Positions 1 to 11,977 of a DNA stretch of 64,000 nt are shown piece by piece; the stretch's first letter is position 1, and each line of letters starts with the position of its first letter. The notes below the pieces were generated by a model that had not been told where the DNA came from, did not search any database, and was given only the letters and a program-made list of their open reading frames with translations. The stretch comes from Thysanoteuthis rhombus (taxonomy: Eukaryota; Mollusca; Cephalopoda; Oegopsida; Thysanoteuthidae): NCBI GenBank assembly GCA_963457665.1, contig OY735216.1, positions 44,369,794-44,433,793 of the forward strand, given 5' to 3'. A program made the translations under genes and the position numbers.

Positions 1-359
1 ATATATATATCTCTATAAATTCGTTTGTTTATAAGCCCATGTATGTCCATATGAAAAGATTGCGATAAGATTACTGCAACTTTCGTATTATTGTGACCGA
101 GCAAGACGCGAGGCCGCGCTTATCGAATGTCCCATACCTCAGAAACTGATAAAGATGGAAGGATGCAGTTTTTGCCAATCAATGAGATGTGTTTTGAAAA
201 AATTGAATTTAAAAAATGACTCGATGCAGCCCAGGCCAACCTCGACTCCGTTCACCACTCTTTTTGAAGCTCAATAACTCATCTTCCGAATAGAAATAGA
301 TTTTGAGTTGGTTCTTGCAGCAACCAAGCTTGTTTTATTTTTATTTATAATATAAGTCT

Positions 360-362
<3 letters not shown>

Positions 363-439
<77 letters not shown>
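363..439. repeat. (TA)n microsatellite
   Basis: An uninterrupted TA dinucleotide run of about 77 bp. It directly abuts the 3' end of a minus-strand tRNA-type SINE at 439. Confidence 0.97.
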
Positions 440-442
<3 letters not shown>

Positions 443-562
443 GAAGAAAATGGGCAGCTACTAAAAATTGGACCTGCCACCGATAGGGTAGCCGTTTCAA
501 TGTAGTATTGTTCTAACCATTGACCTAAAGAACCGCCGGTAATGCAAAAACTGTTCTAACTC
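439..562 (-). mobile_element. tRNA-derived SINE (family 1), head
   Basis: Read on the minus strand this starts with GCATTACCGGCGG, then a degenerate A-box region (GGTCAATGGTTAGAAC), a CTATCGGTGGCAGGTCCAA stretch in the B-box position, and ends GCCCATTTTCTTCAATTATA into the (TA)n tract. The same order and wording recurs at 15160, 45748, 50440, 50569 and 61107, so this is an interspersed tRNA-related retroposon and not a functional tRNA. The 3' body is missing beyond the TA boundary. Octopus SINEs related to tRNA-Lys and tRNA-Arg are known, but I cannot assign this copy to a named family. Confidence 0.75.
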
Positions 563-667
563 CAAATCCCCATTTTGCTTATTCACGGTCCATCTTTGCT
601 CCATTTGTTTATTAAACGCAATTAATGTTATCAAAGAATGGGTATATGATCCGACAGAATATTTATG

Positions 668-752
668 AATTGTATATTATATTGAAAAACTAGATCATTA
701 TACGGTGAACGCATTGTTTGGTCTACACTACGTAAATAGAATAAACAATCAA

Positions 753-756
<4 letters not shown>
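668..756 (-). mobile_element. SINE family 1 body fragment
   Basis: The minus strand reads TTGATTGTTTATTCTATTTACG followed by a CCAAACAATGCGTTCACCGT-like stretch. This matches the body that follows the tRNA-like head in the copies at 15270, 45860 and 61200. Its order relative to the head at 439-562 does not fit one insertion, so it is a separate truncated copy. It abuts (TA)n at 755. Confidence 0.6.

Positions 757-838
<82 letters not shown>
755..838. repeat. (TA)n(GT)n compound microsatellite
   Basis: About 50 bp of TA passes directly into about 34 bp of GT. The TA-to-TG junction recurs at 28130, 42680, 42870, 50294 and 60910, as expected from a common mutational path in expanding TA tracts. 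Confidence 0.96.
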
Positions 839-839
<1 letters not shown>

Positions 840-1129
840 CATATTGTGGATGGGAAATGACCCGACAGAATGTTGACGGAAGTGATAATTGAAAAGAGAA
901 AAGAAAAAATTTGCAGTGATTCACAGAAAACTCTGCTGTTTATATTTTTGAGGTCGAAAAAAGAAATGGGGATGTTTTCTGTGATCCGTTGTAAATTTTC
1001 CATCGTATATGATGACTGGCACCCATCGAAATGCATCGAAACATTCCCAAGGAAAGATAAAAAGATTTCAATACATAACACCTGCTTTCTCTGAAGTTTT
1101 TCTCCACATCTCCAAATTGTCACTTTCAT

Positions 1130-1132
<3 letters not shown>

Positions 1133-1216
<84 letters not shown>
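1133..1216. repeat. (TA)n microsatellite
   Basis: Perfect TA run of about 84 bp in otherwise unremarkable AT-rich DNA. The open frames crossing it are runs of Ile-Tyr and are not genes. Confidence 0.97.
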
Positions 1217-1221
<5 letters not shown>

Positions 1222-1693
1222 AAAAGAAAGAAAAATCATTGAGACATGATCATATAAATGCATCTAAAATTGGAATTTATGCAGAGGGAAACACCTGAAC
1301 TACACTTACTAACTTACATGAAATAGTTACCTGGGAATATTTTTCCCCTTGAATTCCAGGTGCATTCCATCGATTAGACTTCGGGACGATACAAAATATT
1401 TTTAGTCCAGGAAAAAAAAAATCCGGGTTTGTACATGTAGGGGGTATTTACAATGTAACTATAATGCTCAACTGGGTAATTATTTTCTGACATATTTACG
1501 CAAGTATGGACGGGAGTTTAGTTTTCATGGGCCCATGAAAAATGGTGCAAGCAGTATGTTGTTGAAAAATGAAAAGGAACAAGAGAATTCATGCAAAACA
1601 AATTTGGATCTAAGGGAAGATAATTCATACCAGCCGTTCTTCCCCCTGTACTCCAAGTCCCCAGTTTAGCATGATTGTAGTTAGATGGACACG

Positions 1694-3235
<1,542 letters not shown>

Positions 3236-3302
3236 CACTCACAACCGTAGACTGACAGTCTGGCTGGTTGATATGAAAAACAACTAAGATTAAGCCTATT
3301 AG

Positions 3303-3582
3303 AACCCGTCGTTGAACATAACATTAAGATCCGCCATATTTCTCTATCATAGATATCATAGAACCAGTATTTTCAAAACTTGTCTAGTTCGTCACGCTAT
3401 TTTATTTTTTCAAGACGCAGTTTCGTCTACATATGATATCCGGGATTCTACCTCGTGAGTCTTGATGTCTATAAGTCGTTTGACATTATAGCAACATGAC
3501 CAGCTCATCGCTATTACAGTTTTTTTTAATGGTGTTTATATAATCTCTGGCTTCTGATTTTTCTTCTGATGCAAAGTGCTGT
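3303..3582 (-). mobile_element. RTE-type LINE, 3' part (proximal half of split copy)
   Basis: Minus-strand relic of the ORF2 C-terminal region and 3' end. It contains CCGTCGTTGAACATA at the 3' end, then the homologue of the WLRDAHDRE / GHVARMADDRW region, ending at GCAAAGTGCTGT. The consensus sequence after this point is not next to it; it resumes at about 4495 in the same orientation. This piece and 4495-4668 are therefore two halves of one copy split by the + strand LINE. The frame is heavily broken. Confidence 0.8.
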
Positions 3583-4433
3583 CCCACACCCTGCCTCGAG
3601 ATGATCTTCAGAAGACTAGATTGGGAAAGTACAGGAATCAGAATAGACGGCGAATACCTGAACAACCTCAGATTTGTAGACAACGTTGTCTTATTTGTAG
3701 AGAACCTACACTACCTCCAACTAATACTCGATGAACTTAATGAAGAGAGCAAGAAAGTTGACTTAGACATAAACTTCAGCAAGACGAAGATCATGAATAA
3801 CAACCAACCAGATCGGAAATAAAAACACTAAGATCGAAATCGAGGACACAGAATTGGAGAAAGTAGATCACTATATCTACCTAAGACTACAATTCTCCAT
3901 GAGACCTTCAAAAGAAGAAATCACGCGAAGAATCACATTAGGATGGCAAGCCTTTGGCAGAGTAAGCTCAACTTTAAAAACAAGAACATCCCATAGATCC
4001 TAAAAAGAATAGTGTACGACCAATGCATCCTTCCAATAGTCACTAATGAAGCTGAAACATGGGACCTAACCAAGAGACAGATCTGCAAAATCTTGCAACG
4101 TGCACATGAAAAAGTAATGTGGGGCCTAACATGGAGAGACCACAAGACAGTACATTACACCAGAAAGAAGAAAAGAGTCAGGAACATCATAGAATCCATT
4201 AAAAATCTCAAATGGCAGCGGGCTGGCCATATTGCAAGAATAGCAGACGACCGATGGACATTGCGACTAACGACATGGATCCCCAGAGATCACATGCACA
4301 ACCGAAGCTGGAATAGTATTAAATGGAGAGACGAGCTAAACAAATTCAGAAAGTACTGGCTCCGCGACGCCCACGATAGAGAAGTGCAGCGAATCCTGGG
4401 GAAGGTGTATGTCCAACGACAGACATTGAAAGA

Positions 4434-4487
<54 letters not shown>

Positions 4488-4493
4488 ATGATT
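3583..4493 (+). mobile_element. RTE-type LINE ORF2 relic, 5'-truncated, with (TGC)(TGA) tail
   Basis: The first open stretch (about 3583-3822) reads CLEMIFRRLDW, GIRIDGEYLNNL and DELNEESKKV...SKTKIM, which is the palm/thumb part of an RTE-clade reverse transcriptase. The catalytic FADD position is FVDN (3673-3684), so one aspartate is lost. After a frame break, 4012-4440 encodes the C-terminal region: MYDQCILPIV, ETWDLTKRQ, NIIESIKNLKWQRAGHIARI, WRDELNKFRKYWLRDAHDRE. The 3' end passes into (TGC)n, then (TGA)n (4438-4490), the short-repeat tail typical of RTE elements. The apurinic-type endonuclease and most of the RT are absent through 5' truncation. Confidence 0.9.
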
Positions 4494-4494
4494 A

Positions 4495-4668
4495 TGATCT
4501 CCCCGTGTGACCTTGGGCACAATCCTCTCGTGTGCACGTTGCGTGGTTCTCAGTTTGGGGGTCAATCTTTCGGTCAGGATCCTTGCTTCAACTCTATCAG
4601 TGACTAACCGGAGATCGTGTTGCTTGTTGATCCTTTCTTTTAGGAATAATTGGATCCTGTTCTTTGGA
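4495..4668 (-). mobile_element. RTE-type LINE (distal half of split copy)
   Basis: Minus-strand homologue of the stretch encoding CILPIVTYGAETW-LTKRQ in other copies (compare 7905-8045 and 25540-25690). It starts at GATCTCCCCGTGTGACC, exactly where the 3303-3582 fragment stops in the consensus. The copy is 5'-truncated near GGATCCTGTTCTTTGG. Confidence 0.78.
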
Positions 4669-5109
4669 GGAAAAAAATTAAAAAACACTAGTCAAAAATT
4701 AATCATGGTTCAGAGATTCTTTGGAGTCTTTTATTAAATTTTGAAGCAATAATTATCGCACTGTTACGAGAAAAGGTTACAGTTTGGGTATAGCATCCAG
4801 AAAAATATTATTGACGTATTATTTCTGATCTTCACTATTTACTCACTGCAGTAGACTGAAGGTCTAGGTTGTTGCGATGAAAAGCAACTAGAATTAAGAT
4901 GAAAGAAATACTAGTCAAAGATTCACAATGGTCTGGGAACACTTATGATTTTATTATTCAATTTTTAAGCAGTGACAATGGCGCTGTTCAAAGAAAAAGT
5001 TCTTGTTTGGCAACTGTATCCAGAAAAAAAAAATGTTATCATCGTATTGCGTATGTAATAAACATGTGGCGGTGTGACGGATTAAGAACGATGGTAAATA
5101 ATTCGAAGA

Positions 5110-6638
5110 TAGGCAGTTGCGAAAATTGAGAAAGATGAAAGTGGGAGATGGTATTGATGGATAGCAAGAGGACGCAGATGCTTTAGTTGTGATTCAGAGT
5201 TATCTGGAATCACACTGATTAGTACTGGCGTTCGCCACCTGCGGCGTTGTCGTATCTTCTGTAAGCAACGAGACGAAACTTTTTTGAAAAATACAGATTT
5301 CGGGTACATTACAAGAAGAGACACACACAAAAAAAAAAGATAGGAAGACATAAAACCGGAATAATGAGAACTAATGATGAAGAATTGAAAGAAGGAAAAA
5401 AAGACAAGGAAATGAAGAAGGTCACAGAAGGGGAAAACAAGTCTGAAAATCAGATCGTAGACGCGCTAGTTCTTTTCTTGTGTGAAGATCTAATAAAGGC
5501 TGTGTTGCCAACTCTATTTCGACGTTTACATCTAAAGGTGGGTGAAAAAACATCTTGAAACACGTACAAACATCTAGAATCGCCACATGTATATCTAAGT
5601 TCTTGAAAATGTATTACGTACTAATAATAAACAAGCTGAAAACCCCCGATCGGGATTTGCAACTAGTTTCCAGAGAAAGCCTGAAGAGAGCCACTGGCCC
5701 TAATGAGAGATAGAAAAAGAGTCTCATGCAAAATGTTTATTTGACAAGAACGACACTGCTTCGATCAAAACATGCACATCATCACATAATCTAATGAAAA
5801 CGGTATAAATGAAATGTATCCGTTCAGTTTCGGCCAGACAACAATACAATTATTGTTCAAAGCGATAGAAAAATATAAAAATTACCATTCCCCCAGTCAA
5901 AAGAAGAACAGGAAATATAAATGAGAATGTAAAGTATAGCAATGACCAAAAAAATATAAGTGAATGAAAGTTAAAAGTATCACTCAGGCTGCATCAATGG
6001 AAAATTTTAGGCTGAATAAAAGTTGTTGATCTTATAAAATATAGTGTTATAGGGTTATCTTTGAATTGTAACCACCGCTGCATTAAAGTCACTAAGTTGA
6101 AGGTATGTATTTAGCAATATAAAATTCAAGCTTTTTGCAGTGATCGACGAAGGAACGTTAAAGAATAAGTAGCGTTAATTGAACTATATTTCACCTCTAA
6201 GTTTCGTAAAAAATCTCTTTTGCAAAATGACGACTTTGAATAAAGAGATTGCAACCATTGGTTATGTTCGCAGAGCGTTGTTTTAGAATGATATCTATAT
6301 GTTTAAAACCTGCCTTGTAGAGTACTTTCTCATCAATTCATTTAGAAACAAATAATTCAGGCGGAAAACGTGTGGCAATTTTGAATAAATCAACTGTCGT
6401 CTCTCTAATTTAAAGAACCTCACCTCAAAATGAGGCTATTACGAAATCAAGAAAAAGAACAAATTCTGATTTCAAAAAAATAAACAAACTAGGACGTTGT
6501 ATTTGCATTTTGGTCTGCGTTTTTCTACAGTTGTTCCCACAATAAAACTACTTCAAATTGAGTTTTTAAGCTAATACCTACTAATGATTGCACATAAAAC
6601 GTAAAATATCGTCAAAAAGGTAATATTTTCAAATGGAG

Positions 6639-6640
<2 letters not shown>
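5110..6640. other. No gene or repeat recognised
   Basis: AT-rich sequence with only short, low-complexity open frames. No recognisable protein, RNA gene or transposon terminus. Confidence 0.6.

Positions 6641-6701
<61 letters not shown>
6641..6701. repeat. (TA)n microsatellite
   Basis: Perfect TA run of about 60 bp ending TATGTGGG. Confidence 0.97.
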
Positions 6702-6703
<2 letters not shown>

Positions 6704-7103
6704 GGAAGTGTACGTTAGTTATAAACACTTTATCGTATTCTTTCTTTTTCTAGCTATTTATCTTGTTTTTTTTTCTATTTGGATAACACAATTCCTTACA
6801 AACACTGTTAACCTATTCGAGAATTAGTCTTCACATGGTTCTTCCCTGTTCTAAAAACTGTCGACTTTCGTTTCAGTAAAACCGTGTACATTGCTCTTTG
6901 TGCAAACATATCTATTATTGCAAATAGTAAAAAAAATTAACCTCTGCTCGCAGACCATTGTTTTGAAATCTACAATTCTTTCCTTTCAATCACTCGTAAA
7001 AAGATTCTCTCTCCCTATTCTATTTCATTGTTTAAAGGCACGGTAATAATTAGTACATATATTTGTTTTTCTTTTCGGCGAACATATTACTTTATTCAAT
7101 CAT

Positions 7104-7150
7104 TTATTGATATATTTCGGCGTTGCTGGTCAACGCCTCTTTCAAACTGA
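7104..7150 (-). other. Degenerate hammerhead-like hairpin
   Basis: On the minus strand, TTTGAAAGA is followed by a perfect 7-bp stem (GGCGTTG / CAACGCC, 5-nt loop) and then GAAATATATC. This resembles the stem II plus GAAA layout of the hammerhead-like domains at 37614-37659. However, the CUGANGA box is mutated and the C of GAAAC is lost. It is probably a dead relic of the same domain. Confidence 0.35.
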
Positions 7151-7589
7151 TTCCTGGACATTATAAAGTATTTTCTTATGAATTGTTTCTATTCTATTTG
7201 AAATAATCAGAAGTACAATTCTAATCCTATTCATGCCTCTTTTGAACAATCACAGAATGTCTTTTTTTCCAGTATATGTTTTCATTGTAAACACAATAAA
7301 TAGATCAAGAAGGCCTCGAATCGAAAAGCATTCTAGATAACACAGGTGGCAGTGAACATGCAGGAGGTGAAAAAACGCAACATTAGCTCAATAACCATTA
7401 TTGATTCAGCTAAAAACGCACGTGCTCATTTGCATAAGGTTATATTTGTACACATAGATCAAATGTGACTTTAATCTTCAAAATCTAGTGTATTAAAATC
7501 ACGATTTATCAAAATATTTACTTTTTTATGAACAAATTAAAACTATCCATTTTATCAAAAAAATCGCCTACATTGCAATTTCTGACATA

Positions 7590-8048
7590 TCATCATCATC
7601 ATCATCATCATCAATCTTTTAACGGCCGTCGTTGAACATAGACCTTCCCCAGGATTTGCCACTCTTCTCTATCATGGACGTTGTGGAGCCAGTACTTCCT
7701 GAATTTGTTTAGTTCATCTCACCGTCTAATATTCTGCCTGCTTCAGTTGCGCATGTGACCACGGGGGATCCATGTCGTGAGTCGTGATGTCCATCGGTTG
7801 TCTGCCTTTCTTGCCACATGGCAAGCCAACCGCCATTTGAGATTTTTAATGGATTATATGATGTCCCTGACTTTTGTCTTTTCTCGGATGTACTGTGCTG
7901 TCTTGTGGTCTCTCCATGTTAGGTCCAGCATAATTATTTCATGTGCATGTTGCATGGTTCTCAATTTGTGGGTCTGTCTCTTGGTCAGGTTCTATGTCTC
8001 GATTCCATAAGTGACTATTGGGAGGATGCATTGGTTATACACCCTTCT
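7590..8048 (-). mobile_element. RTE-type LINE relic with (GAT)n tail
   Basis: Minus-strand copy. The (ATC)n run at 7590-7613 is the (GAT)n tail. It is followed by AATCTTTTAACGGCCGTCG, the homologue of the GKVYVQRRTLK* end, then the regions for WLRDAHDRE, GHVARMADDRW, and the CILPIVTYGIETW segment (about 7985-8030). Numerous frame breaks. 5'-truncated after ACACCCTTCTC. Confidence 0.88.
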
Positions 8049-8489
8049 CTTACGCAACCAAAATCGTAGATTTGGCAACTCTGAGCAAGGGACATAATTA
8101 ATATGACGATAATTGTTGCTAGAGGTACCAGTACATCTGAAAAGAATAATAACAACTAACGATGAAAAGTAATTGATAGTGGGAAGAAAAATTAGACAAA
8201 GATTTACGCACGCAGAGCTGATTTTTTGTTCGTTTATCTGTTTCTGTTTGTTACGTCTCAGACGGACCTACAACTAGCAAGTTAGAGCAATGACAGATGA
8301 GGTTGTTTTATGCCTGGGATGGTTGCGTATTGTTCTTCTGATGTCAGTGAACGGTGTTCGAGTGCCGATAAAAGAGAGCGAAAAAAGAAGCAATTCGAAT
8401 AATGATTTTCAAGGCAGATAAGCCCTTTATATTTGGATGATTGGCCTTGTACAATCTTCCCAACTTGATTAGGAATGAATGTAAGCATT

Positions 8490-8578
8490 GTTGGCAGCGA
8501 GTTCCATGATAAAGAAGTCTGGCGAATTTTGGGAAAAGTCTATGTCTAATGAGGGACCCCAAAAGGCTGATGATGACC
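8490..8578 (+). mobile_element. RTE-type LINE 3' fragment
   Basis: Translation gives REFHDKEVWRILGKVYV followed by stops, then GGACCCCAAAAGGCTGATGATGA. This is the last ~25 codons and start of the tail of the RTE family seen elsewhere (RDAHDREVQRILGKVYVQR at 4356-4412). Only the extreme 3' end is preserved. Confidence 0.7.
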
Positions 8579-8822
8579 ATAATTCATAAAATGTCTGACC
8601 TTCTCTTCATGACAGCGTACTGTAAAAACCATATAACATATCACTATGAAATTTCCTGTGTTTACTCATGGGTCCTAGGCATATTTTAAGCTCATTAATT
8701 TTTGTGGATTAAAAAAAAGAAATTTGTCTATATGTGACTCCCTAGATAGTCGAAACGATGCATTGTTGCCAGAGATATCGGAGGAATCCGTCAGATGCTT
8801 GGACAAGAGTCCAGGCATGCAA

Positions 8823-8826
<4 letters not shown>

Positions 8827-8889
<63 letters not shown>
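8827..8889. repeat. (AAT)n microsatellite, LINE target or tail
   Basis: About 21 AAT units directly upstream of the restriction-like-endonuclease LINE. The same repeat is found at the 3' end of that element (10192-10229). Confidence 0.96.
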
Positions 8890-10191
8890 GTTATAAACAA
8901 CAACTTATGGCAATGCATAAAGCCTTACACCCCAGAGTTGACAGAGATAGACTATACGTTAAGAGAAAAGAAGGTGGCTGGGGGCTCATCAGCGTAGAGG
9001 AGTGTGTCTAGAGAGCTAAAACAGATCTAGAAAAGTACGTGCAAGCAAACAGTAAAGACATCATAAAAAGTGCACGAAACAGTGCAACAAACCACAAAAT
9101 AGAAAACGGTGGAACAGCACAGCAAACAAGGAAAGAAAAATGGGAAAAGAAAAAATTGTACGGAGATTTTAAAAGACAGAAATAACATATGGCAGACGAG
9201 AGATCATGAACATGGTTACGAAAAGGAAACCTGAAGAGAGAAACGGAGTCGCTCATCATGAAAGCTCAAAACAGAAGTATCAGGACAAACTATATAAAAG
9301 CAAAAATCGGCAGAACACAGATAAACAGCTAGTGCCGCCTGTGTGGTGAAAGAGATGAGACCGTAAATCACATAACTAGTGAATATAATCAACTCGCCGA
9401 GAAGGAGAATAAATACAGACATGATAGAGTATCAACGGTGATACACTGGGAACTGAGTAAACGAATGGGATTCAACCATACGGAAAAGTGGTACCAGCAC
9501 AAATCAGAGGCAGCCCTGCAGAATGAAAACCACAAATTAGTCAGGGACTTTGACATCCAAACTGACCACCTCATCCAGGCAAGAAGACTAGACTTGGTAA
9601 TCGTAGACAAGAAAAGGAAAACCTGCCAAATAATAAAGATGACTGTATCTGCAGACCATAGAGTAAACAGGAAGGAAAGTGAAAAACTGGAAAAATACCG
9701 AGATCTATCGAGAGATCTGAGAAGATGTGGAACATGAAAGTCAGGTTAGTGCCAATCATAGTCAGCGCACTGGGAACTGTCCCAAAGACAACGAGGGCGA
9801 GACTGGGGGAGATCAGGATAAAAGGAAGGATTGAGACTATACAGACCACAGCACTGCTAGAAATTGCACGGATAGTGAGGAAAGTGCTAGAAATATAAAG
9901 ACTGAAATACCAATTGTTAGCAGTGGCCTACCAGACGAAGGGAAATGTAAGTGGAAATGTGAACCACAGCACTGGCATGATTGGCGAAGGAGAAAAAAAG
10001 ATGTTGGCTGAAGACCTGAGGAGACTTACTGTCGCTCAGCCTTCAGCAATGACCACCGGGCATCCGCTGTGAGACTGTAGACCACAGTATTACTGTGGCC
10101 TATGAGAACTGGGAGAAGGGCTGGAGACTTGAGGAGACTTGCTGTCACTCAAACTCCAGCGGTTACCACCAGGCAACTGGTGTGAGATTGC
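8890..10191 (+). mobile_element. LINE with restriction-like endonuclease (R2/NeSL-like), 3' half, decayed
   Basis: Non-LTR retrotransposon C-terminal region. It begins with MHKALHPRVDRDRLYVKRK / GGWGLISVEECV (8905-9011). A CCHC-like knuckle follows, CRLCGERDETVNHITSEYN (9335-9391), with the last Cys replaced by Tyr. An ELSKRMGFNHTEKWY segment leads to the endonuclease: ARRLDLVIVDKKRKTCQIIK, where family members usually have RPD...IID. Pro and the catalytic Asp therefore appear lost (RRLD, IIK). Next is ADHRVNRKESEKLEKYRDL. Stop codons (e.g. at 9009, 9184 and 9328) and a frameshift near 9729 make it a pseudogene. A ~290-bp structured 3' UTR ends in (AAT)n. The RT domain is absent. Confidence 0.85.
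10013..10187 (+). other. LINE 3' UTR: duplicated module with three hairpins
   Basis: Two ~62-nt modules, 10013-10074 and 10126-10187, share GAC-TGAGGAGACTT-CTGTC-CTCA and end TGTGAGA. Each holds a hairpin. The first is CACCGG-GCAT-CCGCTG (10054-10069, one mismatch). The second is CACCAG-GCAA-CTGGTG (10067+100 to 10182, perfect stem with a GCAA loop). Between them is a 7-bp hairpin, CCACAGT-ATT-ACTGTGG (10082-10098). In R2-type elements the 3' UTR structure is what the reverse transcriptase recognises, so that role is plausible here. Confidence 0.7.
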
Positions 10192-10192
10192 A

Positions 10193-10229
<37 letters not shown>
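10192..10229. repeat. (AAT)n tract between two LINE 3' ends
   Basis: About 13 AAT units. This is the 3' tail of the upstream LINE copy and also the 5' junction of the next one, which starts at 10230. Confidence 0.95.
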
Positions 10230-10735
10230 GAGTAAAAAAGAAGGAGGGTGAAAAAAGGGAAAAATACCAGGACCTAGCAAGGGAGTTAAGGAAAATGTGG
10301 AACATGAAAACCAGGGTAGTACCGGTCATAGTGGGCGCACTAGGAACTGTCCCCAAAACGCTGAGGGAGAGACTGGAGGAGATCGGGATTAGGGGGAGGA
10401 TACAGACCGTACAGACTACAGCACTACTGGGAACTGCACGGATACTGAGGAAGGTGCTATAGATATAAGTACTGCAACGAATTGTAGCTCTGTCATGATA
10501 TGCGAAAGAGGGAGGAGACGTTAGCTGAAGACCTGAGGAGACTTATTGTCACTCAGCCTTCAGCGATAACCACTGGGCAACCGGTGTGAAACTATAAATC
10601 GTAGAATTACTGCGACCAATGAGTACTAGGAGAGGAGGGCTGGAGACTTGAGGAGACTTGCTGTCACTCAAACTCCAGCGGTTACCACCAGGCAACTGGT
10701 GTGAGATTCCAAATAATAATAATAATAAAAATAAT
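10230..10735 (+). mobile_element. Second copy of the restriction-like-endonuclease LINE, 3' end
   Basis: 5'-truncated copy starting within the RVKKKEGEKREKYQDL segment. It keeps an intact C-terminus that contains LARELRKMWNMKTRVVPVIV, GALGTVPKTLRERLEEIGI and RGRIQTVQTTALLGTARIL, with a stop at 10460. The 3' UTR follows with the same duplicated modules: CACTGG-GCAA-CCGGTG at 10571-10586 and CACCAG-GCAA-CTGGTG at 10686-10701. It ends in AAATAATAATAATAATAAAA. It is in the same orientation as the first copy and less decayed, so it is probably the younger insertion into the (AAT)n tail of the first. Confidence 0.85.
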
Positions 10736-10739
10736 TATT

Positions 10740-11375
10740 GAAAGTCTGAATCGTTTCATCTTCATGTGAACTGTTAATTAAGGCACCCATAGAAAACAGT
10801 TACGATCACTGGTTTTTTTCTGTAGGAAGTAGCTGAAACCCCCTCTTCGGATGGGTTTTCGGCTAGTTATACGTACAGTTCCTACGATGTGAATTCATAC
10901 CTATTAATCTGCTTTAAAATAAGCATTGTTAAGGACTGACTGGCAGAGAGGCTGAATACCTAGCAAGAGTCAGAACATTTGAACACACGACAACCCCTCA
11001 GCCCCATCCAACGCACACACTTTTAAGTGCAACAAAGACATTGGGGACAAAACAGTCATTCCGATATGCATTGTACCAAATACGCTTCTCTCGAATAAAA
11101 ATGAAAAACACCATTGTTAAATCGTTGAATACTTAGAGTGAAGGGAGCGTCTAAAAGTGAATGATGTCATTGTTGCTAAGGTCGGATTAATTGTATGGAA
11201 GGTCAGACATGCCATTTTGTCGTTTGAGTGTCCAAGTTCAATAGACGATTGTTATGTAAGAATTCTGGAAGCAGAGGCGTTTTATTTTAGTTACAGTGTG
11301 AATAGATGTGTTTGTGTCGAGTGAATAAAGGAAGGAGATGAATAATTGGGAAAATAGGGAAAACGTCGGGGGTGG
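10740..11375. other. No gene recognised
   Basis: Mixed unique sequence with no open frame of note and no recognised repeat. Confidence 0.55.
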
Positions 11376-11875
11376 GGAGGCTGAAGAAGTTTATGGCAAA
11401 ACGAAGGAAAATATCGAGTAGAAGAAGAGAAGGGGAAAAGGGATATAAAGGAAAAGGGAAAAAAGAGACGGAAAAAATGGATGAATGAATGAAAGAAAGG
11501 TAATAGGTGGAAAAGAAGATAGAAAAGAAGAAAAAAAGAATAGAAAAATGGGAGGGAGAAAGAATGAAAGACAGGAAGAATGAAATAAAGGAAGAAAGAC
11601 AAAAAGGAAAAAAGCTGTGTAAAAATATGAATGAAGAAAGGATGAAAGAAAGAAAGACCAAAAAAAGAAGCAAAACAAAACTGGAAGGGGAAAGAATAAT
11701 AGAGGAAGAAAAAAGAAGGAAAGAAAAAAGATGAAATCATTGAAATGAAAAGGAAGGAAAGATATAGAAAAAAGAGAGAATGAATTGAAGGAGAAAGGAA
11801 AGGGAAAGAAAGTAAGGAAAAAGGATAAAAGAAGGAAAGGAAATTAGAAATGAAAGAAGGAAAAGAAGAAACGTG
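11376..11875 (+). repeat. Purine-rich (polypurine) tract
   Basis: About 500 bp of almost pure A/G with GGAAAGAAAG-type wording. Long open frames on both strands here are Lys/Glu-rich or Phe/Ser-rich translations of the tract and are not genes. Confidence 0.9.
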
Positions 11876-11977
11876 GTTGTGCTAGAGTTCAGATCTTTTG
11901 CTTCAAGTCTAAAACGTAAACAAAACAGAATTCATTTCTCCGTATAATATTAATCCCAAACTACGGTCCATTCACCA

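Larger units (their letters stand above)
3236..5060 (+). repeat. Duplicated ~220-bp unit, first unit split by LINE insertions
   Basis: The second unit (4849-5060) is intact. It contains GTAGACTGAAGGTCTAGGTT, then GAAAAGCAACTAGAATTAAG, then ACTAGTCAAAGATTCACAATGG, and ends with CTGTATCCAGAAAAA. The first unit has the same landmarks in two pieces. GTAGACTGACAGTCTGGCTGG...CAACTAAGATTAAG lies at 3248-3294, and ACTAGTCAAAAATTAATCATGG...AGCATCCAGAAAAA at 4688-4805. The missing middle is exactly where the RTE LINE cluster (3303-4668) sits. The unit itself is of unknown origin. Confidence 0.7.

Noticed and set aside
8724..9011. 95-codon open frame with a poly-Asn run
   Set aside because: The Asn run is the (AAT)n microsatellite. 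Only the part after 8905 is real and belongs to the LINE.
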